A stretch of DNA of 33,711 bases from an uncultured Flavobacteriales bacterium. GTDB lineage: Bacteria; Bacteroidota; Bacteroidia; Flavobacteriales_D; Crocinitomicaceae. Location of the stretch: NCBI GenBank assembly GCA_913056215.1, contig CAJXMN010000022.1, forward strand, positions 1 to 33,711, written 5' to 3'. Below are positions 8,226 through 16,045 of this stretch, one piece after another. The notes below the pieces were generated by a model that saw only the letters and a list, made by a program, of their open reading frames with translations, made no database searches and had not been told where the DNA came from. Within the stretch, counting starts at the first letter, position 1; each line of letters starts with the position of its first letter. A program made the translations under genes and the position numbers.

Positions 8226-10676
8226 ATGCGATTTGTCACCTTCATACTACTATTTACTTGCTTCTGTTCCTATGCACAAAAAACGAGTGTATCTGGTAGG
8301 ATTATAGACGCTGAGACTGATGAACCAGTGCCCTTTGCAAGCATATTCTTTAAAGACACAAAAATCGGTACAGAAAGTGACCTGGATGGCCATTATTCTA
8401 TTGAGTCATATTATGCTACGGATTCATTAGTGATTAGAGCTTCAGGGTACAATACTCAAATTGTATCAGTAATTAAAGATCAGGCTAATGTAGTCAACAT
8501 CCGGTTAGAAACATTAACACAAGACGTCGAAGAAGTCGTCATCAAAGCTCCAACAGAAAAGCCCTCAACTATTCTGCACAACAGAGTGGTTCGCAATAAG
8601 CCTATTAACAACAAAGAAAAGCTCGGCGCCTATCAGTACGAAACCTACAATAAAATCCAGTTAGACCTCAATAATCTTAGTAATAAGTTTGAGGAGCGCA
8701 AAATTGTAAAAAGTCTCGATGTTGTCATGGATTATCTGGATACGCTGGACGGCGGACAATACCTTCCATTACTTTTGAGCGAATCGTTGTCCGATTATTA
8801 CTACCGAACGAATCCAAAGCAGAAAAAGGAAGTCGTAAAAGCTTCCAGAATAACTGGAATTCAAAATGTCGAGGTCAATCAATTTTTAGGTGAAATGTAT
8901 CAAGACATTAACGTATACGAAAATTACATCGGTATTTTTGACAAGTCATTCATTAGTCCAATTGCGAACTTTGCCATGGGTTTTTATAAATTTTACATGG
9001 AAGATAGCGCGTACATTGATAACCAATGGTGCTACGAGCTCAAATTTGTACCTAAACGAAAAGGAGATCTTACTTTTGAAGGATCCATGTGGATTCACGA
9101 CACAACCTACGCCGTCAAACGATGGAATGCGACTGTTGCTGATGATGCTAACATTAATTACGTCAATGGTTTTTACTTAGATCAGCAGTTCGATCAGGTC
9201 GCTGATGAGGTATGGATGTTGACGCTCGATAAACTAATAGTGGATTTGAAAATGCGTAAAAATTCCAAAATCGTAGGGTTTTACGGGCGCAAACTGACAA
9301 GTAGAAAAAATTTTGTTATCAACACGCCACACGACCCTTCATTCTATCGGACGAATGAAAACGTTGTTGTAGAAGATAGTGCTAATGATCGTTCTAAAGA
9401 ATATTGGCGCAACAACAGACACTTTCCGCTCAACCAGCAAGAGGAGAATATTGACGATATGATCGACTCTCTGAATCAAGTGCCCATTTTTTCAGCATTT
9501 AAAAACCTAACTTTTCTCGCCACTACCGGGTTTTATCCATTGGGTAAAATTGAAATTGGTAATGTACAAAGTATCATGAGTTATAACCGCGTGGAAGGTT
9601 TTAGAAATCAGTTGCAATTGCGCACATCTAACGATTTCAGCAAACGGTTAGAGTTATCAGGTAAACTAGCATATGGTTATAGCGACCAAAAGTTTAAATA
9701 CGGCGGGGGGCTGCGCTTTAATGTCACTCCAGAAAAACGCGGTATGCTCAAACTCTATTACGATTACGACCTCACACAACTAGGGCTCGGAGAAAACGCA
9801 GCAGACGTCGATGCTGCACTTGGTTCTTTTTTCCGTACGCGACCGCTCACCCAACTCACATTCGTTGAAAAAATTGGAGGAAAATTCGAGAAGGATATTG
9901 GTAAAAGTTTCATCTTTACACTCGGTTCTGAGTGGAAAGAATACGAATCGAAAGGTCAAGCGAATTACCGTATCCCTTCGGAGGATGGATCGTTCAATAT
10001 TATTGATAAAATCTCCACCTTCGAGGCATTTATGGAAGTGCGGTTGGCGATTAACGAAGAATTCCTATCTGGATCATTCGACCGTATATCACTTGGTTCA
10101 AAATATCCCATTTTCACCTTGCGCGGTACTTCCGCCTTTCAGGATGTTTTTGGCTCAGACTATAACTATCAGAAACTAGAGTTTTCCATGGAGCACAATC
10201 CTAAAATTGGAATCTTTGGAAAACTGAACTACAAACTCTATGGCGGCTATATTTTTGGTGAAGCGGCATATCCTTTCTTAAAAATTCATGAAGGTTCACA
10301 AACTTACTGGTATCAGTCTAACTCTCATAATCGAATGCTTTTCTTTGAATTTATTTCCGATCGCTATGCAGGCGTCGCTGTTGATCATCACTTTGATGGT
10401 CTTATTTTTGACCGTATTCCATTAGTTCGCAAATTAAAATGGCGTATCGTAGCCGCTGGAAAGTCTGTGTGGGGTACTCGTTCAAAAGCTCAGGATCAAA
10501 TCATGTTAGTGCCAGAGGCCACTCGTGAATTTGGAAATGTTCCTTACGTAGAGTCCTCTATAGGCATTGAAAATATCTTTAAGGTGTTTCGTGTTGATGC
10601 CGTTTGGCGAATGACGCACTTGTATGATGGAATATCACCTTGGGGGATCCGCGGTAAATTTACGATCCGCTTCTAA
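8226..10676 (+). CDS. DUF5686 / carboxypeptidase-regulatory-like domain outer-envelope protein (copy 1)
   Basis: An 816-residue exported protein. The signal peptide ends around CFCSYAQ (residues 12-18). A carboxypeptidase D regulatory-like beta domain follows (about 20-95: VSGRIIDAETDEPVPFASIF, then the SDLDGHYSI strand). The rest is the long DUF5686 region, rich in aromatic and beta-strand-like segments up to the terminal GKFTIRF, which ends in phenylalanine like an outer-membrane barrel. The family is widespread in Bacteroidota and its function is unsettled; an outer-membrane beta-barrel location is inferred. It lies between tatC and lptB with its own upstream gap. TAAACTTTG at about 8198 is an imperfect -7 element with one extra base. 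A second family member of 823 residues is encoded at 26425-28896 on the other strand. Confidence 0.85.
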   Translation: MRFVTFILLFTCFCSYAQKTSVSGRIIDAETDEPVPFASIFFKDTKIGTESDLDGHYSIESYYATDSLVIRASGYNTQIVSVIKDQANVVNIRLETLTQDVEEVVIKAPTEKPSTILHNRVVRNKPINNKEKLGAYQYETYNKIQLDLNNLSNKFEERKIVKSLDVVMDYLDTLDGGQYLPLLLSESLSDYYYRTNPKQKKEVVKASRITGIQNVEVNQFLGEMYQDINVYENYIGIFDKSFISPIANFAMGFYKFYMEDSAYIDNQWCYELKFVPKRKGDLTFEGSMWIHDTTYAVKRWNATVADDANINYVNGFYLDQQFDQVADEVWMLTLDKLIVDLKMRKNSKIVGFYGRKLTSRKNFVINTPHDPSFYRTNENVVVEDSANDRSKEYWRNNRHFPLNQQEENIDDMIDSLNQVPIFSAFKNLTFLATTGFYPLGKIEIGNVQSIMSYNRVEGFRNQLQLRTSNDFSKRLELSGKLAYGYSDQKFKYGGGLRFNVTPEKRGMLKLYYDYDLTQLGLGENAADVDAALGSFFRTRPLTQLTFVEKIGGKFEKDIGKSFIFTLGSEWKEYESKGQANYRIPSEDGSFNIIDKISTFEAFMEVRLAINEEFLSGSFDRISLGSKYPIFTLRGTSAFQDVFGSDYNYQKLEFSMEHNPKIGIFGKLNYKLYGGYIFGEAAYPFLKIHEGSQTYWYQSNSHNRMLFFEFISDRYAGVAVDHHFDGLIFDRIPLVRKLKWRIVAAGKSVWGTRSKAQDQIMLVPEATREFGNVPYVESSIGIENIFKVFRVDAVWRMTHLYDGISPWGIRGKFTIRF

Positions 10677-10721
10677 TACACAATAATGTAATGCTTGAAG
10701 CGTTGAATTGATCTGTTGTCT

Positions 10722-10729
10722 TATTTTTG
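10722..10729 (+). promoter_or_regulatory. Bacteroidota -7 promoter element before lptB
   Basis: TATTTTTG matches TAnnTTTG exactly. A TTG at 10703-10705 lies 16 bp upstream, slightly short for a -33 partner. The element covers an upstream in-frame TTG codon (10727), which argues that translation begins at the ATG at 10745, fifteen bases downstream, and not at that TTG. Confidence 0.6.
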
Positions 10730-10744
10730 CATCATATTAGACAC

Positions 10745-11476
10745 ATGAAATTATACACAAAAAATATTACCAAATCTTATCGCGGGCGAACCGTTGTCAA
10801 GGGCGTAACAATCGAAGTTAATCAAGGTGAAATTGTCGGTCTGCTCGGTCCGAACGGCGCAGGAAAGACAACCTCGTTTTATATGATTGTTGGCCTTGTT
10901 TCTCCAGAAAAGGGCACCGTACATCTCGATGATCGTAATATCACGCGACTCCCCATGTACAAACGCTCTCAACTCGGTGTAGGCTATTTACCTCAGGAAG
11001 TTTCGGTTTTTCGAAAATTAAGTGTTGAAGATAATATCATGGCTATTTTAGAAATGACTAGACTCAACAAAAAAGAACGTCTTGCCAAACAGGAGCGGTT
11101 ACTTGATGAATTTGGACTCCAACATGTTAGAAAAAACAAGGGCGGTAGCTTATCGGGAGGAGAAAAGCGCCGCACTGAGATTGCCCGCGCTTTAGCTACT
11201 GATCCAAAATTTGTTCTTCTGGATGAACCATTCGCAGGAGTTGATCCCATAGCCGTAGAAGATATACAATCGATTGTAGCTGAATTAAAAGAGCGTAACA
11301 TAGGTATTTTAATCACTGATCATAATGTTCAGGAAACACTTTCTATTACTGATCGGGCCTACCTTTTGTTTGAAGGAAGTATATTAAAAGCGGGCACAGC
11401 AGAAGAGTTAGCTGCCGATGAGCAGGTTCGCAGGGTATATTTAGGACAAAATTTTGAACTTCGCAAAAAATCGTAG
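10745..11476 (+). CDS. lptB: LPS export ABC transporter ATP-binding protein LptB
   Basis: The cytoplasmic ATPase that powers the LptBFG complex, extracting lipopolysaccharide from the inner membrane for delivery along the Lpt bridge. All ABC motifs are visible: Walker [10 protein letters not shown] (35-43), Q-loop YLPQE (81-85), signature LSGGE (136-140), Walker B FVLLDEP (156-162) and the H-loop His193 in [20 protein letters not shown] and [15 protein letters not shown] are characteristic of LptB over other ABC ATPases. I chose the ATG at 10745 (243 residues) because an upstream TTG overlaps the promoter element. lptF and lptG are not in the window, while lptC is encoded about 18 kb away at 29488-30048. 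Confidence 0.95.
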   Translation: MKLYTKNITKSYRGRTVVKGVTIEVNQGEIVGLLGPNGAGKTTSFYMIVGLVSPEKGTVHLDDRNITRLPMYKRSQLGVGYLPQEVSVFRKLSVEDNIMAILEMTRLNKKERLAKQERLLDEFGLQHVRKNKGGSLSGGEKRRTEIARALATDPKFVLLDEPFAGVDPIAVEDIQSIVAELKERNIGILITDHNVQETLSITDRAYLLFEGSILKAGTAEELAADEQVRRVYLGQNFELRKKS

Positions 11477-11484
11477 TACTTTTG
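11477..11484 (+). promoter_or_regulatory. Bacteroidota promoter before the small lipoprotein gene
   Basis: TACTTTTG is an exact -7 element beginning directly after the lptB stop codon. A TTTTG at 11452-11456 lies 20 bp upstream, inside the end of lptB, which makes this one of the most complete -33/-7 pairs in the window. The predicted transcript starts near 11489, about 20 nt before the ATG at 11511. Confidence 0.65.
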
Positions 11485-11510
11485 TAGTAACTGATATTAA
11501 ATATAGCTCA

Positions 11511-11945
11511 ATGAGATACTTATCAATCGTTTTTATAATAACACTAACTGTAGTGTTTCAATCATGCCAAAAGTGCGACCCATCAAATAAAAGTACAGGC
11601 TTGATTCTTGAAAAAGCGATCGTTCGCGTAATCGGTGGCGAAGGAGGTGCCAATTTTATTAATAGTGCCGGGGATTACGATGCACCCATTGAGGTCAGTT
11701 TTGACAATGGATTAACGTATGAACCCGTCGACTTTTCCGAATACTCCGTTTTCTCTTTGCCCACTACTGCTTCTTGTAGTTCGGGTTATACCAGAAATGT
11801 AAGTCGCAGCGATCAAGCGCAGGTGGTTACTTACACCGTTACAGTTACAGAATGTGAGGATTGCGAAGGAACCACCACTATTCAAAACTGGGTATTAACA
11901 GGTAAAGTCCCGGACACCTATACGCCAGTCTTTGAAATCAATTAA
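11511..11945 (+). CDS. Small hypothetical lipoprotein
   Basis: I do not recognise a family. The 144-residue product starts MRYLSIVFIITLTVVFQSC, a lipoprotein signal peptide with the lipidated cysteine at position 19, so it is probably anchored in the outer or inner membrane. The mature part has paired cysteines (CQKC just after the lipobox, and CEDC near residue 120), and its alternating hydrophobic pattern suggests a beta-sandwich. The frame extends upstream to a TTG at 11454, but the lipobox and the promoter at 11477 both support the ATG at 11511. Its stop codon overlaps the stop of the convergent phosphatase gene by three to four bases, and no terminator hairpin lies between them. Confidence 0.75.
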   Translation: MRYLSIVFIITLTVVFQSCQKCDPSNKSTGLILEKAIVRVIGGEGGANFINSAGDYDAPIEVSFDNGLTYEPVDFSEYSVFSLPTTASCSSGYTRNVSRSDQAQVVTYTVTVTECEDCEGTTTIQNWVLTGKVPDTYTPVFEIN

Positions 11946-13177
11946 AAAATACGACAACTGAAAATAGCTGTATCGTCAACGAGTTCTTCTTTCCCCCTAA
12001 AATCGTCGAGTTTAGAAAAAACAAGGTTATTTAAATCCTCCATTTTAAGTGGGTAAAAACTATGGATAAGCTTAACCAAGCGATCAGTTTCAAAATATTC
12101 CCCTTCTTTATTTTGTAATTCTACTACCCCATCAGTATACAACACGAGAGTTGAGTTCGGTTTGATTTCCACCTCAGCGGATTCGATAAAAGGCATTTCG
12201 TCGAGCATACCTAACCCCACTGAACCACGGTTTAAAAAATGTGCTTTCCTGCCATTTGTTAAAATAGGGTGATTATGTCCTGCGTTGACGTATTTTAACT
12301 TTCGCGTTTTCGAATTATACTTTCCTATAAAGAAGGTGATGAACTTTTCTCCTTTAGCACTTGTCATGACTTTTTTATTGAGTTCTTCAATCAAAAATTC
12401 CAACTCAAAGTTCTGATAATTTAACAAGGTGCGAATTGTTGCTTGAAAATTAGCCATCAACATTGCTGCGCTGATCCCCTTTCCAGATACATCTGCAATA
12501 CAAACAATGAACTCATCATCATTGAGACGAATGAAGTCATAATAGTCTCCTCCGACCTCATGACGTGCTTTATACGTAGCAGCGAGATCCAAACGACGAT
12601 CGGAAGGCAATTCTGCAGGGAATAACAGTTTTTGCATTTCTGATGCCACCTCCAGTTCTTTTTTAATACGTTCCTGTCGAATACCTTGTTTAGCCATTCT
12701 TTTGTTTTCAATAGCCACTACAATGATATTGGTCAACGTCTGAATGAAAGATAAATTAGGTAAAGGTCCTTTAATGGTAGTCACATCATCATAATCGGAG
12801 TGTTTGATCAGTAAAAATGCCAAAGGCACAGATTTATGATAAACGGGAATCACGACATCAAATTCATTGAGTTCCTCAATGTGTGAGGATTCAATCATTG
12901 TTATATCTTTAAAGCGCGTGAGATCTCTCTTCACATGAATATTCTTGATCTTTCCTTTAACACCAACCTTTAAAATATAATTCCAACGATCCTGTTTATT
13001 GAAAAGAACAAATTTGTCCAGCCCTAACTGTTCTTTCAAAATGAATTCAAAAATTGCGAGTAGATGCGCTACGGATTCATTGGTATTAATCCCTTTAGTA
13101 ATCTCAAGTAAAGAATTCAACTTGAATTCTTTCATCTTGAGTTCATTTTCCAATGCCTGAATTCGCGCGTCTTTCAT
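11942..13177 (-). CDS. SpoIIE/RsbU-type PP2C serine phosphatase with N-terminal GAF-like sensor domain
   Basis: This is a 411-residue cytoplasmic protein. Residues 1-25 are probably coiled coil, residues about 30-160 look like a GAF-type sensor domain, and residues about 195-410 form a PP2C phosphatase of the SpoIIE class. Metal-binding motifs are visible: VGGDYYD (208-214), ADVSGKG (228-234), NAGHN around 307, YTDGV, and DDTAIF near the C terminus. Such enzymes usually dephosphorylate anti-sigma-factor antagonists or related STAS proteins. No anti-sigma factor, STAS protein or kinase is encoded nearby, so the target is unknown. The frame can be extended to a TTG at 13198, but the ATG at 13177 gives a clean 7-bp gap after lpxD, so it is preferred. 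It is probably co-transcribed with lpxD. Confidence 0.88.
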   Translation of the reverse strand: MKDARIQALENELKMKEFKLNSLLEITKGINTNESVAHLLAIFEFILKEQLGLDKFVLFNKQDRWNYILKVGVKGKIKNIHVKRDLTRFKDITMIESSHIEELNEFDVVIPVYHKSVPLAFLLIKHSDYDDVTTIKGPLPNLSFIQTLTNIIVVAIENKRMAKQGIRQERIKKELEVASEMQKLLFPAELPSDRRLDLAATYKARHEVGGDYYDFIRLNDDEFIVCIADVSGKGISAAMLMANFQATIRTLLNYQNFELEFLIEELNKKVMTSAKGEKFITFFIGKYNSKTRKLKYVNAGHNHPILTNGRKAHFLNRGSVGLGMLDEMPFIESAEVEIKPNSTLVLYTDGVVELQNKEGEYFETDRLVKLIHSFYPLKMEDLNNLVFSKLDDFRGKEELVDDTAIFSCRIF

Positions 13178-13184
13178 GGTTGAA

Positions 13185-14111
13185 TCAGAGGTTTTCAATA
13201 ATTTCTGGAAGTTTTCTCAGAGCAGCCATTTCGCGATACATTAAACGAACATCTTTTGCCGGACTTCCAAAATAGGTTTTGTTGGGTGCTAGGTTTTTCG
13301 ATATACCGGACTGCGCCATCACCACCGCATTTTCGCCGATGACAACATCGCTAGCGCAACCGACCTGGCCCCAAAGTGTAACATTATCCTGAACTTCTAC
13401 GCATCCGGCCAATCCTACATTGGCGGCCAGCAAGCAATTAGTCCCAATAATCGAATCATGTCCGACATGAACTTGATTATCCAATTTTGTACCTTCTCCG
13501 ATAATGGTTTGTGCCGTAACTCCTGCATCAATAGTACACAAAGCTCCAAGTTCTGCATTCTTTTTTAGGATTACACCACCACATGTATGCATTGGGTCGT
13601 AACCATCATCATTTTTCTTGTAATAGAAAGCATGTTGCCCAACAACAGTATTTGCACCCACTACAACTTGATCTTCAATAATTGTTCGGTCCAGAATAAC
13701 AGCTCCAGGATAAATGACGACATTTTCACCGATAGAAACCTGGTTTCCAATCGTTACATTTGGAAAAATCTGGGCTGATGCAGCAATATTCGTTTTTGTT
13801 AAACGCTTAGGATTTATCGTACGAAAAGGTTCAAAATGACGCGTCAGCCGATTAAAATCATCAAAAGGTTGGTTTGATATAAGTAGTGCTTTGCCTTCAG
13901 GATACTCCACTTCCTTATCAATAAGTATCGTTGTTGCCGCACTTTGAAGCGCCTTATCATAGTACTTGGGATGATCGACAAATACTATATCTCCATTTTC
14001 CACGCGATGAATTTCATTCAATCCTGTGATCTCATGTTGAGGGTCACCCCGAAATTCACATCCCAGAAGCGAAGCTATTTCCGCGAGACTTTGAGCTGGT
14101 TTTAAAATCAT
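13185..14111 (-). CDS. lpxD: UDP-3-O-acylglucosamine N-acyltransferase (LpxD family)
   Basis: This enzyme adds the N-linked hydroxyacyl chain to UDP-3-O-acylglucosamine in lipid A synthesis, using acyl-ACP, in the cytoplasm. Residues about 1-100 match the LpxD uridine-binding domain (DIVFVDHPKYYDKAL, 41-55). Residues about 105-290 are left-handed beta-helix hexapeptide repeats. VGHDSIIG places His218 at the position of the catalytic histidine of E. coli LpxD. At 308 residues it is about 30 shorter than E. coli LpxD. Bacteroidota often carry a second, shorter LpxD-like paralogue, so this could be that paralogue and not the main enzyme; no lpxA, lpxC or fabZ is adjacent to decide. The start is an ATG, and a 16-bp palindrome lies 28-43 bases upstream. 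Confidence 0.88.
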   Translation of the reverse strand: MILKPAQSLAEIASLLGCEFRGDPQHEITGLNEIHRVENGDIVFVDHPKYYDKALQSAATTILIDKEVEYPEGKALLISNQPFDDFNRLTRHFEPFRTINPKRLTKTNIAASAQIFPNVTIGNQVSIGENVVIYPGAVILDRTIIEDQVVVGANTVVGQHAFYYKKNDDGYDPMHTCGGVILKKNAELGALCTIDAGVTAQTIIGEGTKLDNQVHVGHDSIIGTNCLLAANVGLAGCVEVQDNVTLWGQVGCASDVVIGENAVVMAQSGISKNLAPNKTYFGSPAKDVRLMYREMAALRKLPEIIENL

Positions 14112-14484
14112 GATTCGAATACCTTTTAATTGCTATCAACTGTAAATTTACAGTGAATCCTTCGCGAAATAAAGTAATATGAATTAGAGTTGTTAGCCTT
14201 TCATTGTTAGTAACGCACAGGTATTAATCCTCCAATTACATCTCTTGGTGCAATTATGCAGTGAAAAGATAGTGTTTCTTATTTAGGCCTACTGTAAAGG
14301 ATAAGCAGATAAGATAAACCCAAGGTCGAATGGCTTATTAATTGTTCAAATAAATATATTTTCCATCTTCCTTGCGAAGAAATCAACAAACGCATTTTTT
14401 AGCATAAGATTAAGGTGTGATTTCATCAGATTATTTTAACTTCGCTCAACACCACAAGGTGTTCTGATAATAATAATTTCAATT
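14112..14484. other. 373-bp intergenic region between divergent genes
   Basis: I see no gene here. The region separates lpxD (minus) from the flippase-like gene (plus) and should carry both promoters. It holds a perfect 16-bp palindrome at 14139-14154. TAACTTCG at 14437-14444 is one mismatch from the -7 consensus on the plus strand. A small hairpin with AACACC arms lies at 14448-14463. The central part (about 14160-14430) shows no open frame with a plausible start and no tRNA-like fold. A small RNA cannot be excluded by eye. Confidence 0.5.
14139..14154. promoter_or_regulatory. Perfect 16-bp palindrome upstream of lpxD (candidate operator)
   Basis: ACTGTAAATTTACAGT is its own reverse complement. 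It lies 28-43 bases upstream of the lpxD start codon, where a repressor or activator dimer would overlap promoter DNA. I cannot assign it to a regulator. One such palindrome per about 65 kb is expected by chance in random sequence of even composition, so the location is the main support. Confidence 0.35.
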
Positions 14485-15510
14485 GTGAGCACGCTATCGC
14501 GAAAACGCATTTTTAGGTTGTTGAAAATAATTGTCCCGCTTCTTTTGGGCGCCTATCTGCTGTGGCACTTTTATTCGGCCATGGACGAAGGAACGAAAAC
14601 CGTCTTTTATAAAGCGATTAACGAAGCCAATTACTTCTGGATCCTGCTCTCCGTATTACTGGGTTTTCTCAGTCACATAGTTCGCGCCTATCGCTGGAAA
14701 TATTTATTGAGTACAATCGGTAAAACACCGAAATTCTGGCACCGCTATCATGCGCTAATGGTTGGGTATATTGTTAACCTGCTCATCCCTAGAGCTGGAG
14801 AAGCTACACGTGCAGCGCTACTCTATCAGACAGATAAAATTCCATTCTCCAAAAGCTTTGGAACGATTATCGGCGAACGGGTATTTGATTTAATTATGCT
14901 AGGGCTCACCCTCATTGCGGCGTTGATCTTAAATTTTGATGATTTAATGACCCTTCAATCAATTGTAGCTGATAACGCAGGATCAGATAATGGAAGTTCA
15001 TGGTTCCTCTACGTTATAATTTCTGTTTTTGCGGGAGGTTTTCTTTTATTTCTGATTCTATGGTGGAAAGTTGCTGTATTTCGGGAAAAATTTAGACAGT
15101 TTTTCAAAGATGTATTGTCTGGCGTATTTTCGATTTTCAAAACCAAACACCCATGGGCTTTTCTAGGGTATACACTATTGATTTGGGCCCTATACTTCAC
15201 TTTTTTTGGTATTTGTTTTTATGCATTTGAAAGCACTTCATCCTTTCCATTGGGCGGTATTCTTATCGGTTATATTGCAGGAACATTGGGTATTATGTTT
15301 ACGAATGGAGGTATTGGAGCCTACCCTTATCTCGTCGGAGTTGTAGTCAGTTTTTATATGGGCTCAGATTTTAGCACCGTTGCAGAAGCGGAAGGTGTGG
15401 GTAAAGCATTGGGTATGATTATTTGGTTATCCCAGACACTACTAATGATACTACTCGGATTGATTTCTTTGATCTTCATTCCGAGGAATTATAAAAAAGA
15501 AAGTAAATGA
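14485..15510 (+). CDS. Flippase-like (LPG synthase transmembrane domain) integral membrane protein
   Basis: This is a 341-residue protein of the UPF0104 / lysylphosphatidylglycerol synthase TM-domain family, with about eight hydrophobic helices. Family features include the AYRWKYLL segment near residue 70, the NLLIPRAGEATRAALLY loop and GTIIGERVFDL. GTLGIMFTNGGIGAYPYLVG lies toward the C terminus. There is no cytoplasmic synthase domain, so the product is more likely a lipid or glycolipid translocase-type protein than an aminoacyl transferase; the substrate is unknown. The start is a GTG (14485), chosen because the first helix begins at about residue 10 and the next ATG would remove it. Its stop overlaps the next start by four bases (ATGA), coupling it to rfaE2. 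Confidence 0.85.
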   Translation: MSTLSRKRIFRLLKIIVPLLLGAYLLWHFYSAMDEGTKTVFYKAINEANYFWILLSVLLGFLSHIVRAYRWKYLLSTIGKTPKFWHRYHALMVGYIVNLLIPRAGEATRAALLYQTDKIPFSKSFGTIIGERVFDLIMLGLTLIAALILNFDDLMTLQSIVADNAGSDNGSSWFLYVIISVFAGGFLLFLILWWKVAVFREKFRQFFKDVLSGVFSIFKTKHPWAFLGYTLLIWALYFTFFGICFYAFESTSSFPLGGILIGYIAGTLGIMFTNGGIGAYPYLVGVVVSFYMGSDFSTVAEAEGVGKALGMIIWLSQTLLMILLGLISLIFIPRNYKKESK

Positions 15511-16025
15511 CAAAATACGAACGAATTATTCATAAAATCATGTCTCAAGAAGAGGCATCTACTTTAGTAAACTCATGGAAGTCAAGTGACGAAGAGGTGG
15601 TTTTCACTAACGGATGTTTTGATTTATTGCATCGGGGACACGTCACTTATCTCGGTAAAGCAGCTGAACGGGGACATTACCTGGTAGTTGGAATCAACTC
15701 AGATGACAGCGTCAAGCGACAGGGAAAAGGTCCAGAAAGACCGATTAATGATGAAAAGTCCAGAGCTCTAGTAGTAGCGAGTTTAGAGTTTGTGGATCTC
15801 GTAGTTATTTTTGAAGAAGACACTCCAGAAACATTGATTGAGAATTTAACACCAACAACACTCATCAAAGGAGCAGATTACGATGCGAATACAACTGACT
15901 CCTCAGATGCAACTTATATTGTGGGTTCTAAGACCGTGAAAGAAGCAGGTGGTCGTGTTGAGACTATCCCGTTGGAAAAAGGATATTCGACAACCCGAAT
16001 CATCAATAAAATCAAAGGAATCTAG
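15507..16025 (+). CDS. rfaE2: D-glycero-beta-D-manno-heptose 1-phosphate adenylyltransferase (RfaE2/HldE C-domain type)
   Basis: A 172-residue nucleotidyltransferase that would activate heptose 1-phosphate with ATP to make ADP-heptose for the LPS inner core. VFTNGCFDLLHRGHVTYL contains the HxGH nucleotide-binding motif (HRGH, residues 42-45). RPINDEKSRA, LIKGADY and the C-terminal YSTTRIINKI (the ISTT-like motif) fit the stand-alone RfaE2 subfamily. The kinase domain found in E. coli HldE is absent, as usual in Bacteroidota with split enzymes. An internal ATG (residue 12) is an alternative start, but the four-base overlap with the upstream flippase-like gene supports the longer form. Confidence 0.9.
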   Translation: MTKYERIIHKIMSQEEASTLVNSWKSSDEEVVFTNGCFDLLHRGHVTYLGKAAERGHYLVVGINSDDSVKRQGKGPERPINDEKSRALVVASLEFVDLVVIFEEDTPETLIENLTPTTLIKGADYDANTTDSSDATYIVGSKTVKEAGGRVETIPLEKGYSTTRIINKIKGI

Positions 16026-16045
16026 TTATTTTGAAATAGTCTGGT

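Noticed and set aside
10727-10744. Upstream TTG as the start of lptB
   Set aside because: The TTG lies inside the exact -7 promoter element, so it should not be transcribed; the ATG at 10745 gives the standard LptB N terminus.
13178-13198. TTG start that would extend the PP2C phosphatase into lpxD
   Set aside because: It adds seven residues of no family relevance and overlaps lpxD by 14 bases, while an ATG at 13177 gives normal operon spacing.
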